NCBI GenBank assembly: GCA_017513195.1
Contig: JAFXGM010000014.1
Span: forward strand, 1-64,000
Length of the DNA stretch: 64,000 bases
Reading direction: 5' to 3'
From: Clostridia bacterium
GTDB lineage: Bacteria; Bacillota; Clostridia; Oscillospirales; Acutalibacteraceae
Position 1 is the first letter of the stretch. Every line of letters starts with the position of its first letter. The translations under genes were made by a program, and so were the position numbers. Positions 47,880 to 56,019 of the stretch are shown in pieces. The notes beneath the pieces are model-generated. The model saw only the letters and a program-made list of their open reading frames with translations, did no database searches and was not told the origin of the DNA.

Positions 47880-48332
47880 TTATTTGCCTAATATATGGTT
47901 AAGTAACGCTTCGCACCCCTGCTGTACTTCTCGTTCGGTTGTCGCAAAATCGCCACTATACCACGGGTCTGCAACGTCGTGAGGGTTATTTGTGTAATCA
48001 AGCAAACGACTATATTTGTTTTTACTATCAATAGCAATATAGCCCATATTGCGTAAATTTCTTTCATCCATACAAACTATATAGTCAAACTTATCATAAT
48101 CTGCGCGTGTCATCTGACGGGCGTGTTTTGCACCGCAGTCAATTCCCCTCGCCTTTAATATACGTTTTACAGGTGGGTAAACACCGTTTCCGATTTCTTC
48201 GGTAGAGGTTGCCGCAGATTCTATATAGAACTCGTTTTGAAGTCCTTTTTCACATACTAATTCTTTCATTAAAAACTCCGCCATAGGACTACGACAAATA
48301 TTGCCGTGGCATACGAAAAGTATTTTTGTCAT
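47880..48332 (-). CDS. Low-molecular-weight protein-tyrosine phosphatase
   Basis: 150 residues. The CX5R active site is CHGNICRS (about 8-15), with Pro/Met/Ala-rich follow-up and the general-acid Asp in HDVADPWYSGDF (about 121-132). It dephosphorylates tyrosine (or arginine) phosphoproteins; in Gram-positives often linked to capsule or stress control. No partner kinase is nearby. Confidence 0.95.
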   Translation of the reverse strand: MTKILFVCHGNICRSPMAEFLMKELVCEKGLQNEFYIESAATSTEEIGNGVYPPVKRILKARGIDCGAKHARQMTRADYDKFDYIVCMDERNLRNMGYIAIDSKNKYSRLLDYTNNPHDVADPWYSGDFATTEREVQQGCEALLNHILGK

Positions 48333-48528
48333 TACTTTACTCCTTTTATATTTAAATATCTTCGGCTACCTCTGACGAGGAGGGCAAAGTTACTGCAAAT
48401 TACACTTAATATACTATAACATTTTTAAATGATAGTTTCAATTCTTTTCTGCTTGGTTTGTTGTGACAAGTATTAAGGTAGAATTTGTAAAACGCTAAAA
48501 TGATTATAGTTTAATTACATTTTTATTG

Positions 48529-48600
48529 AGTGACAAAAAATAAATAGAGATTTGTGTGTTTGATACTTATGGTGTAATATGATATAATTAATTTGTCACT
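48529..48600 (+). promoter_or_regulatory. Promoter flanked by a 9-bp inverted repeat, before the membrane protein-tetR pair
   Basis: TTGATA (48560-48565), 17-bp spacer, TATAAT (48583-48588). It is flanked by AGTGACAAA (48529-48537) and TTTGTCACT (48592-48600). A further TTGTGACAA-like half-site occurs near 48460. The TetR encoded as the second gene is the likely ligand (inferred). The rest of the 48333-48704 gap shows only A/T-rich sequence, a small CCTC/GAGG remnant near 48369 and a CAACAC/GTGTTG leader hairpin. Confidence 0.6.
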
Positions 48601-48704
48601 AAAATTAAATTTCTTAAACTCAACACATTTTTAGTTTCGTGTTGTTCGGTTAATCTCCTTAAAACTGTACAATGTAGTTACAAAATTTAAAGGAGGTTCT
48701 TAAA

Positions 48705-49055
48705 ATGAACACAGACAAAATTATAGCAGAATCAATCGCAAAGGACTATGCACCGAAAGAGAGTTCAAAACTTGTTGCTCTTAAAAAGTTGGACAACAAG
48801 GCCAAGCTTCCTGCAACAATTTTCACTTATTCTTGCGGTATTATCTCAGCACTTGTATTTGGTACCGGTATGTGCCTGGCAATGCAAGTTATTGGTGGCG
48901 GTATCGTAGGTATGATACTTGGAATCATTGTTGGCATTGTGGGTCTTATAGGTTGTGGCGTTAATTATCCAATCTACAAAAAAATGCTTGAAAAAGGCAA
49001 GTCGAAATATGCCTATGAAATTGTGCAACTAGCAAAAGAAATTGCCGATAATTAA
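48705..49055 (+). CDS. Small membrane protein of unknown function
   Basis: 116 residues. A charged N-terminus (KIIAESIAKDYAPKESSKLVAL..KLDNKAKLPATI) precedes two hydrophobic helices (about 40-62 and 65-85), then a Lys-rich amphipathic tail. Similar proteins in Clostridia are named as dihydropteridine-reductase-like without support. Strong ribosome site AGGAGG. It forms a two-gene unit with the following TetR gene (24-nt gap), suggesting that the TetR controls it. Confidence 0.75.
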   Translation: MNTDKIIAESIAKDYAPKESSKLVALKKLDNKAKLPATIFTYSCGIISALVFGTGMCLAMQVIGGGIVGMILGIIVGIVGLIGCGVNYPIYKKMLEKGKSKYAYEIVQLAKEIADN

Positions 49056-49079
49056 AAAGGCATTACAAGGAGTGGTAAT

Positions 49080-49673
49080 ATGAATAAATCGGAAAGCAAA
49101 TATTTTAATACTGCCACTAAAATGGACCTTGCCTTAATTTCACTGCTTAAAAAGAAATCGTTTGACTTTATTACAGTAAGTGAGATTTGTGAAATTGCAG
49201 GGGTAAATCGCTCAACATTTTACTTGCATTATGAAACTGTTGGCGATTTGCTTGATGAAACTGCACGATATTTACTGAACGATTTTTTGTCGTATTTTTC
49301 TACCGATACAAAATTAATCGCACAAAACCTTAAAAACTGCGAGCTTAACGATTTGATATTTATTTGCGATAAATACCTAACACCTTATTTTACTTACATC
49401 AAAGACAACAAAGAGGTTTTTGGTACTGCATTAACAAACAATAAAACCTTAGGGTTTGAAGATGTCTATAAGCGAATGTTTGATAACATATTTAATCCTA
49501 TATTAGATAGGTTTCACTATCCGCAGAGCGACAGGCAATATGTTATGATGTACTACCTTAATGGTATCAACGCAATCGTTAGTGAGTGGTTAAAAAATGG
49601 TTGCGATAAATCTATTGAAGAAGTATCAAAAATTGTAACAATTTGTGTCTTTGGACTAAAAAACAGCAAATAA
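49080..49673 (+). CDS. TetR/AcrR family regulator, DhaS-like
   Basis: 197 residues. HTH at about 25-50, with FDFITVSEICEIAGVNRSTF and YLHYETVGDLLDE, the pattern of the TetR_C_8 branch. C-terminal region YVMMYYLNGINAIVSEWLK (about 165-184) resembles that branch (DhaS, dihydroxyacetone kinase regulator). It probably represses the adjacent small membrane protein. Confidence 0.88.
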   Translation: MNKSESKYFNTATKMDLALISLLKKKSFDFITVSEICEIAGVNRSTFYLHYETVGDLLDETARYLLNDFLSYFSTDTKLIAQNLKNCELNDLIFICDKYLTPYFTYIKDNKEVFGTALTNNKTLGFEDVYKRMFDNIFNPILDRFHYPQSDRQYVMMYYLNGINAIVSEWLKNGCDKSIEEVSKIVTICVFGLKNSK

Positions 49674-49694
49674 ATTTATTTTGTCAAGCGTACA

Positions 49695-49730
49695 AAAGCA
49701 ACCACCAATTTGCAAATTGGTGGTTGCTTT
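49695..49730 (+). terminator. Terminator after tetR (49.1 kb)
   Basis: AAAGCAACCACCAATT (49695-49710) and AATTGGTGGTTGCTTT (49715-49730), 16-bp perfect stem with TGCA loop. Confidence 0.92.
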
Positions 49731-49796
49731 GTTTCATATTCAAAACTTTTGGTAATATCTTGAAAATTTTAAATTTTCAACCCATTATATTAATTC

Positions 49797-49825
49797 TTGA
49801 TTTGGGCGTGGCATTTAGATATAAT
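49797..49825 (+). promoter_or_regulatory. Promoter of the metallophosphoesterase gene
   Basis: TTGATT (49797-49802), 17-bp spacer, TATAAT (49820-49825). A 21-bp palindrome TTGAAAATTTTAAATTTTCAA (49760-49780) sits just upstream. Confidence 0.65.
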
Positions 49826-49915
49826 TTTAACATACTATATTAAGTTTCTTAATACATTATTTAAATTTGTCCAATACTATTTAGTAATAATTGTAAATTT
49901 GAGGAGTTTACCCAA

Positions 49916-51067
49916 ATGGCTTTTGTTTTGGTTATAGTTGTTATGCTATCACTTTTGGCAGGCGCTACCTATTATCTTTCGCATAGATTTTACGGTGGCT
50001 TGGTTGCCTTTTTCTCCACTGTTAAATTTTGGCCCGTTTTACTCGTCTTTACTGTGCTGACACTGCTTGTAATACTGGGTTTTGCTCACAGTATGCTACC
50101 GCTACCCAAAGCAGTAAATCATATTATCGGCATAATAGGCAATTACTGTATGGGTATTGTTTTATATTTATTGGTCTTTACGTTGATTGCGGACTTGGTG
50201 TTTATTATTCCAAGGCTTTTAAAGCTTGCCTTTACAACACATCGCCTTTTTAAAGGATTTGTTGCGATTGGTGTGATAGTAGCGACCCTTGTTACAAGCG
50301 TTTACGGTTTTGTCAATGCAAGGCAGATTGACCACGTGTCTTATAAGATAAATCTGCAGGGCAAAAAAGACATTTCGGATTTAAATATCGTAATGATTAG
50401 TGATTTGCATCTTGGTGCTGTTGGATCTGAAAGTAGACTAGAAAACATTGTAGCAAAAATCAACTCGTTAAAGCCCGATATTGTGTGTATTGCAGGCGAC
50501 TTTTTTGATACCGATTTTGGCGCTATAAACAACCCGGATGCCGCATTAAAAACACTGTTAAAGCTTGATTGTACCTATGGTACTTATGCGTGTCTTGGCA
50601 ATCATGATGCCGGCGAAACAAGTGCTAAAATGACCGACTTTTTGTCAAAGGCAAATATAAAATTATTAAGCGAAGAATATACCGTCATCGACAACCGACT
50701 GGTTCTTATTGGCAGACTTGATTCTGCACCCATAGGCAAATATGACGGCGTTGCGCGTAAAAAAGTTTCCGACTTTTTTGAGGTAACCGACCCGTTAATG
50801 CCGGTAATTGTTATGGATCATAATCCTGCAAATATAGATGAATACAACGGTGATATCGACTTAATACTGTCGGGCCATACCCACAAAGGACAAATATTCC
50901 CTGCAAACCTTGTTACAAAAATGATTTACACCGTAGATTACGGCCATTACCAAAAGGATTATAACAGTCCACACGTAATCGTAAGCTCGGGCATAGGCTA
51001 TTGGGGAATGCCAATGCGCGTTGGCACTGATTGTGAAATAGTTAGCATACAAATTTCTTCTAAATAA
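49916..51067 (+). CDS. Membrane-anchored metallophosphoesterase (YkuE/YaeI-like)
   Basis: 383 residues. About four membrane helices (1-140) precede a calcineurin-like domain: VMISDLHLGAVG (about 159-170), IVCIAGDFFDTDFGAI, CLGNHDAG and SGHTHKGQIFP (about 320-330). Members cleave phosphodiesters or lipid-linked phosphates at the membrane; the substrate is unknown. It ends just before repeat element copy B. Confidence 0.93.
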   Translation: MAFVLVIVVMLSLLAGATYYLSHRFYGGLVAFFSTVKFWPVLLVFTVLTLLVILGFAHSMLPLPKAVNHIIGIIGNYCMGIVLYLLVFTLIADLVFIIPRLLKLAFTTHRLFKGFVAIGVIVATLVTSVYGFVNARQIDHVSYKINLQGKKDISDLNIVMISDLHLGAVGSESRLENIVAKINSLKPDIVCIAGDFFDTDFGAINNPDAALKTLLKLDCTYGTYACLGNHDAGETSAKMTDFLSKANIKLLSEEYTVIDNRLVLIGRLDSAPIGKYDGVARKKVSDFFEVTDPLMPVIVMDHNPANIDEYNGDIDLILSGHTHKGQIFPANLVTKMIYTVDYGHYQKDYNSPHVIVSSGIGYWGMPMRVGTDCEIVSIQISSK

Positions 51068-51113
51068 CAAAAAATCGCCCTAATTGCCAAAGTGTTCTAA
51101 AGGACACTTTGGC

Positions 51114-51288
51114 AGTTTTATTCGCCTTACGGCGAGTGATATTGCTTTGCAGTGATATTTGAACTAAAGTTCAAGTGATATTGCCTTCGGCAGTTTTTGG
51201 CGAATAAAATATCACTGAAATCGTAAGATTTCAATATCACTTCCCGAACGGGAAATATCACTCTGTGCGTTTAGCACAGAATATCACT
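51114..51288. repeat. Multi-hairpin GTGATATT/AATATCAC element, copy B
   Basis: TTTTATTCGCC (51117-51127) pairs with GGCGAATAAAA (51199-51209). Between them AGTGATATT occurs at 51135, 51151 and 51174, separated by small hairpins (GC/GC, GAAC/GTTC, GCC/GGC). To the right AATATCACT occurs at 51208, 51233, 51254 and 51280, separated by stems GAAATC/GATTTC, TTCCCG/CGGGAA and CTGTGC/GCACAG. Outer hairpins GCCAAAGTGT/ACACTTTGGC before and ACTACCCGAA/TTCGGGTAGT after bracket it. It fills the gap between convergent genes 51068-51442. Confidence 0.85.
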
Positions 51289-51442
51289 ATATAAAAATTA
51301 CTACCCGAAAAAGAGTTTAATTTTCTCTTCTTCGGGTAGTTTTGTCTTATACTGTTGCAAGCAGGAAATTTGTGTGCCAAATTTCATTTTTATTAAAGAA
51401 GACTTTCCTTAGCAACCCCGCTCATTACAGGGCGATTTTTTA

Positions 51443-53827
51443 TTATTTAATATCATAAACGCTTCTAAGTCTTATAGTCTTTGGTGTGCCTTCAACTATT
51501 TTTACGGTTTTACTACCTGCGTTCATATCAAAGTAGTTGTCACTAAGTATAAAGTCACTGTCAAGCGAGTCAATCTCTACCGCTTTTGCATAAGTGTCGG
51601 CATAAACTGTAATTTCGTCACCGTTAATTTCATAACGTAGATTTGGCTCTATAAAATCGAAACGCTTGTGTGCCGCAAACAGCGTTGTACCGCTTGAAAC
51701 CACCTTACCGTCAACAGTGTAAGAATAACTGATATAGGTTGTGTATGGGTCTGTTTTGTTAAAGTCCATATTATCAAGCGTTACGTATGAAAGCGCGGGT
51801 ACTGTAACAGACTGCTCGCCACACTTAATTATATTGGCCTTATTATCACGAAGTTCCCAATTAACTATACCCGTTACTTCGTTAAGCGTGTCGTTTGTAA
51901 CGGTAAGCTCGGCTGTGGTTACAAGCTCTATATTGCGCTCGGTATTAATAAACGGACGAACGTCCATTTCGCCAACCTCACGGCAAGAGATAAGCACAGG
52001 CTCATAAAAACGCTTTGAATAATACTGAAGCGCTTTGTATCTGCCACAGGAGTCAATACTTGCCCACGATGCCACAGGCCAAATGTCATTAAGCTGCCAA
52101 TAAAGCGCGCCCATACAGCGACCGCGATGACGGCGTAAATGCTCAACACAATATTTGATAGCTTCCGCTTGGAAAAGCTGTGTTGCGTATAAAAATGCCG
52201 ATAAGCTGTTAGGATATTTAAAGTTTTCAGACAAATACTGCATAAGGAATTTATTTGCAGGAATAGAGCGCTGATGCATCTCCATAACGCGCGAAAACAC
52301 GTTGCGGTCTTCGGGCAGAGTATAAGAATTTACTGTCTTTTCGCCCGGATACGACTGCACGCCAAACTCACTCATATAGCGCCAATGCTTTGTACGGTAT
52401 TCGGTAATTGGTTTACCGCACCAAACATCATAATAATGGCAATCACCAAAGTTCTCATTTTGCGGATCCATAAAGTGACCTATTGACGAAGGTGACGACG
52501 GAACGTAAGGTATATCGGGGCAAATGCGCTCTGCAACGTCGGCTAAAACATCCTCAAAAATCTCGAGATAACGTGGGTATTTAACAGGCTGCCATGTGCA
52601 CCAAAGCTCTATTTCGTTATTACCGCTTATAATAACAATTGACGGATGATGACGAAGCCTTGTAAGATTTTGTTCGACTTCTATTTTAATGTTTTCCATC
52701 ATTTCGTCATCGGGGTTCATACTTGAGCAGGCAAACATAAGGTCAACAAAAACGGTAATACCCATCTCGTCACAAATATCAAAGAAATAGTCGTGCGGGT
52801 AAAAACCGCCACCCCAAACGCGCAAGCAGTTAAAGTTGCAACGGCAACACTGTGTTATAAGGTCGCGTGTACGCTCTTCGCTAAGTCTGGACAAAATATT
52901 ATCTTCGGGCACATAGTCAGCACCCATTGCAAAAAAGCGAACACCGTTAACCTCGTGGCAAAAGCTCTCTCCCCATTTGTCTTTTTCGCGGATAAGCTTT
53001 ACTGTGCGCAGACCAATTCTTTTGCTTTGTGAGTCAACAACCAAGCCGTTTTCAATAAGCTCAACCATTATTGTATATAACGGTTGTTCGCCAAGACCTC
53101 TCGGCATCCAAAGTTGTGGATTTTTTATTTCGTTTTCTTGATTTGCAATAAGTATTAACTGTGTACCATCGGGTGTTGTGCAGGTGATTTTTACCTCTGC
53201 TACACCATCAATTTCAACCTTTGGTGTAACAAAAACCTTGCCGTCATTATGGCGCTGTGTTATATAAATATCGTTTATACGTGCGCTATCTTTTTTAAGA
53301 AGATAAATATCTTTCCAAATACCTGCATCCGGTAGTCTTGGACCCCAGTCCCAACCAAACATACAGTGCGCTTTACGTATATTGCCAAAGCCTGCCATAG
53401 CCTCTTTTGCATAAAATGTAGGCTGTTTTGCCTCTTTTTCTTTTATGTAAGCATCTGCCGGATGAAATGCGATTTTGATTTCGTTTTCACCATCAACCAA
53501 AACGCTAGTCACGTCAAATTCATAACTGCGGTGCATATTGTCGGTATAGGCAATATGTGCGCCGTTTAAATATATATCACAAAGGGTATCAAGACCATCA
53601 CAGCAAAGTAAAACGGTAGTGCCGTCGGGTGAATAATTAAACTTGCGTGAAAACTCAAACTCGTTGTCCATTATGCCAACGCATTTAAGCTCGTTGTCGC
53701 GGTAAAATGGGTCATCTATAAGCTTGTTGTCAAGCAAAAATGAATAGACCGAACCCGGTATTGTACCATTGCAGTCATACTCGCCGCCTACAAGATGCCA
53801 AATGCCGTTTAAATCAAATTTTTGCAT
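51443..53827 (-). CDS. GH2 family beta-mannosidase
   Basis: 794 residues from ATG 53827 (AGGAGATG 8 nt upstream); no signal peptide. N-terminal beta-sandwich with FDLNGIWHLVGGEYDCNG; Ig-like middle; TIM-barrel with the acid/base Glu in IISGNNEIELWCTW (about 419-432) and the nucleophile Glu in YMSEFGVQSYPGEK (about 508-521). Beta-mannosidases of this group remove terminal beta-mannose from mannan or N-glycan oligosaccharides. Cytosolic action implies import by a transporter; the sugar ABC set at 61.5 kb is a candidate only by proximity. Confidence 0.88.
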   Translation of the reverse strand: MQKFDLNGIWHLVGGEYDCNGTIPGSVYSFLLDNKLIDDPFYRDNELKCVGIMDNEFEFSRKFNYSPDGTTVLLCCDGLDTLCDIYLNGAHIAYTDNMHRSYEFDVTSVLVDGENEIKIAFHPADAYIKEKEAKQPTFYAKEAMAGFGNIRKAHCMFGWDWGPRLPDAGIWKDIYLLKKDSARINDIYITQRHNDGKVFVTPKVEIDGVAEVKITCTTPDGTQLILIANQENEIKNPQLWMPRGLGEQPLYTIMVELIENGLVVDSQSKRIGLRTVKLIREKDKWGESFCHEVNGVRFFAMGADYVPEDNILSRLSEERTRDLITQCCRCNFNCLRVWGGGFYPHDYFFDICDEMGITVFVDLMFACSSMNPDDEMMENIKIEVEQNLTRLRHHPSIVIISGNNEIELWCTWQPVKYPRYLEIFEDVLADVAERICPDIPYVPSSPSSIGHFMDPQNENFGDCHYYDVWCGKPITEYRTKHWRYMSEFGVQSYPGEKTVNSYTLPEDRNVFSRVMEMHQRSIPANKFLMQYLSENFKYPNSLSAFLYATQLFQAEAIKYCVEHLRRHRGRCMGALYWQLNDIWPVASWASIDSCGRYKALQYYSKRFYEPVLISCREVGEMDVRPFINTERNIELVTTAELTVTNDTLNEVTGIVNWELRDNKANIIKCGEQSVTVPALSYVTLDNMDFNKTDPYTTYISYSYTVDGKVVSSGTTLFAAHKRFDFIEPNLRYEINGDEITVYADTYAKAVEIDSLDSDFILSDNYFDMNAGSKTVKIVEGTPKTIRLRSVYDIK

Positions 53828-53980
53828 AAAATCATCTCCTTTAAACCCATTATAAAAAACAAAAAACAACGTTTTCAAGACATATTTTGTTTATTTATAG
53901 ACATTTTTTGCTTTATCATATCTTTTGAAAAATCCTGCAAGACGGTAAACGTTATAAGTAAAAAATATTTAAAATTTATG

Positions 53981-54009
53981 TTGACAAACCAAACAAATAA
54001 ATGTATAAT
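53981..54009 (+). promoter_or_regulatory. Promoter of the tRNA pair
   Basis: TTGACA (53981-53986), 17-bp spacer, TATAAT (54004-54009), 30 nt before the first tRNA. Confidence 0.9.
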
Positions 54010-54038
54010 AACCTTTGCTGTCGCAGTACAGTTTATGT

Positions 54039-54115
54039 GGACCAATAGCTCAGTTGGTTAGAGCAACCGGCTCATAACCGGTTGGTCCGGGGTTCGAGTC
54101 CCTGTTGGTCCACCA
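54039..54115 (+). tRNA. tRNA with CAU anticodon (Ile2 or elongator Met)
   Basis: Cloverleaf complete: acceptor GGACCAA/TTGGTCC, D-arm AGCTC..GAGCA, anticodon loop CTCATAA, T-arm GGTTCGAGTCC and encoded CCA. The loop sequence CTCATAA and the ACCGG/CCGGT stem fit tRNA-Ile2 (C34 converted to lysidine) better than elongator Met (usually TTCATAC), but identity needs comparison with the other CAU tRNAs of this genome. Confidence 0.85.
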
Positions 54116-54136
54116 TTTTTTATTTTATAAATTTAT

Positions 54137-54211
54137 AGGGGTATGGTGTCAATGGTAGCACACCGGTCTCCAAAACCGTTTGTGAGGGTTCGAGTCCTTC
54201 TACCCCTGCCA
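54137..54211 (+). tRNA. tRNA-Trp (CCA)
   Basis: Acceptor AGGGGTA/TACCCCT, anticodon loop TCTCCAAAA (CCA anticodon), T-arm GGGTTCGAGTCC..., discriminator G and encoded CCA. Its last 23 bases recur as a direct repeat at 54344-54366. A minus-strand reading frame through this region is spurious. Confidence 0.95.
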
Positions 54212-54366
54212 AAAACACACAGGTCACTTTTGTGGCTTGGGTGTTTTTTTGTATGTAAGAAGGACTTGAACATGGGCTTGGTAGTGAATAACAGTCCGGT
54301 GGACTGTTAGAGCCAAGCCTGACCGAGCACCGCAGTGCGAGACTTCGAGTCCTTCTACCCCTGCCA
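54189..54366. repeat. tRNA-Trp 3'-end duplication enclosing a structured segment
   Basis: A 23-bp direct repeat, TTCGAGTCCTTCTACCCCT + GCCA, at 54189-54211 (end of the tRNA) and 54344-54366, enclosing 132 bp. The interior starts with a terminator-like AAAAACAC/GTGTTTTT pair, then an inverted tRNA T-arm copy AGAAGGACTTGAAC (54258-54271). AGAAGGACT pairs with AGTCCTTCT of the second repeat. Inner stems: GGCTTGG (54275-54281)/CCAAGCC (54313-54319), ACAGTCC/GGACTGT and GCAC/GTGC. This is an att-like scar or a small element that uses the tRNA end. Confidence 0.7.
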
Positions 54367-54401
54367 GAAAACGACAAGTTTCGACAGAAACTTGTCGTTT
54401 T

Positions 54402-54573
54402 CAGTTATATTCGCCTTGCGGAGAGTTATATGCACCTTCGGTGCGTGATATTTGCTTCGCAAGTGATATGCCTGCGGGCGTTAGGGGCGAATATAATATC
54501 ACTGAAACCGCAGGTTTCAATATCACATTTTGCGTAGCAAAATATATCACTCCGTCAAAGACGGAATATCACT
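54402..54573. repeat. Multi-hairpin GTGATATT/AATATCAC element, copy C
   Basis: TTATATTCGCC (54405-54415) pairs with GGCGAATATAA (54486-54496). Left spacers AGTTATAT (54424), CGTGATATT (54444) and AGTGATAT (54462) separate stems GCACC/GGTGC, TTGC/GCAA and GCC/GGC. Right spacers AATATCAC at 54495, 54519 and 54565, plus ATATATCACT near 54544, separate GAAACC/GGTTTC, TTTTGC/GCAAAA and CCGTC/GACGG. Outer hairpins CGACAAGTTTC/GAAACTTGTCG (54372-54396) and CCGACAAG/CTTGTCGG (54646-54671). Together with the duplication above it fills 54212-54685. Confidence 0.85.
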
Positions 54574-54685
54574 AAATTATGCAAGAGTTTGAATTCATAC
54601 ACAAAAACGGCATAAATATCTTTTTTGTAGCCCATAGACAAAAACCGACAAGCTTCTATCGAAACTTGTCGGTTTTATTTTTTTA

Positions 54686-55894
54686 TTATTTCGTAAAATT
54701 GGCATACGCTGTTGTTACATAGGGTGTTGGGTTAGCGTTATATTCACTGCTGTACTCACCACCACCGGTTACGTTGCCAAACATTTCTCCCCAACCGCCG
54801 TAGTAGTTAAGATATTCTCTAAAATCGTTATAGTGGTTATGGGTATAAAATACATATACCTCGTTGTTTTCGTAAACGCCATTACCGTTAAGGTCTTGCC
54901 GCGCATATACAATTCTTGCCGCACCGCGAGTGATTTTACTGCCTTGTATGTATGGCTTTGGTGCATAACCCGGCGTTGTTGTTCCCGTAGTGCCAATATC
55001 CATTTCATAGTAACTTAAACTGCCACCGCAACCCGAAATGTCAGGCAATTCGGGTTCATAGGGATAGCGGTCGGTATCGCCCTTAAAATACGAATGATTT
55101 ACACGCAAATATTCACCCCATGGGCTGCTGCTGGGCTTGGTGCTCTTTTTAGATGAGTAATTTGCCGGTATTTTACCGCTGCCGCCAAACGCATACATAT
55201 ATGCCGCTACTTCCTCAAGCGTGATATATCCACCCGCCTTATGTATTCGCATAGCCTCACGACCGGTAGCGTCCATTACTATATATGTGTTGCCATCGTC
55301 TATATACATTGTGGCGGTATTTCGAATAAATTTGTTGCCGGATTTAGGGCGATTAGCCGCCTCTTGCGCATATTGACCGGGGACCTCAAGACTACCGGAC
55401 AAAAGATAGTGCTTTGACCGCCACGTAGCATCCTGATTACAGCAAGCGGGTGTATAATTGGCATAAAATTCTGACTTGTTAATATTTTGATATGGGTCAC
55501 TGTCGCCGTGCTTGCAGCTAACGACTATATCGTCTTTATCAGATTCGTCGGTATCGGCATCTTCGTTTTTATTATCGTTAGGCTTTTGAACGTTGGTCTC
55601 TTGATTTTCGCTTGACGTGGTACTATTGGTAGAGCTTTCTGCCGTGCTATTGTTGTTTTGTTGTGGAACAGATGCGTTTTGATTACTGCTTGTATCTGTA
55701 TTATCACTTTGGGTTTCGCCCTCGCTACCGCTTTGTTGCGAATTTTCATCATCTTGACTTTCGTTTTCAATAGTGCTGCTTACATATATCTCTTCACTGC
55801 TTGATGACAGATTTTTGCGACAAGCCGCAAGCTGTATAACTAATACCAAAGCGACAAAAATAGCCGCTAAACGTTTAGAAAGCATTTTGTTCAT
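54686..55894 (-). CDS. Barnase-like ribonuclease lipoprotein
   Basis: 402 residues. Lipobox LAAC (Cys25), then a Ser/Asn/Gln/Asp-rich low-complexity linker (about 30-120) and a C-terminal guanyl-RNase domain. Family signals: YITLEEVAAYMYAFG, YEMDIG with the catalytic Glu (about 297), RGAARIVY with the substrate Arg (323) and YTHNHYNDF with the catalytic His (354). An insert (DLNGNGVYENN) enlarges one loop relative to barnase. Predicted to cut RNA outside the cell. No barstar-like inhibitor gene was found nearby; lipoprotein export may explain its absence. Confidence 0.7.
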   Translation of the reverse strand: MNKMLSKRLAAIFVALVLVIQLAACRKNLSSSSEEIYVSSTIENESQDDENSQQSGSEGETQSDNTDTSSNQNASVPQQNNNSTAESSTNSTTSSENQETNVQKPNDNKNEDADTDESDKDDIVVSCKHGDSDPYQNINKSEFYANYTPACCNQDATWRSKHYLLSGSLEVPGQYAQEAANRPKSGNKFIRNTATMYIDDGNTYIVMDATGREAMRIHKAGGYITLEEVAAYMYAFGGSGKIPANYSSKKSTKPSSSPWGEYLRVNHSYFKGDTDRYPYEPELPDISGCGGSLSYYEMDIGTTGTTTPGYAPKPYIQGSKITRGAARIVYARQDLNGNGVYENNEVYVFYTHNHYNDFREYLNYYGGWGEMFGNVTGGGEYSSEYNANPTPYVTTAYANFTK

Positions 55895-56019
55895 CCTTTA
55901 CTCAAAATTGCCAACACATTATATCACGATTGGTTTATATATGCAATCTAAAACTCAAAAGAAAATACGGTATGGTGTTTGCCATACCGTATTTTGTTAT
56001 GTGTTTATCGATAATTTTA

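Noticed and set aside
54039..54115. Initiator tRNA-Met
   Set aside because: The anticodon stem lacks the three G-C pairs of initiators and the acceptor pair G1-C72 is normal, so initiator is excluded.
54120..54377. Minus-strand open frame through tRNA-Trp
   Set aside because: It is a read-through of the tRNA complement and the duplicated tRNA end.
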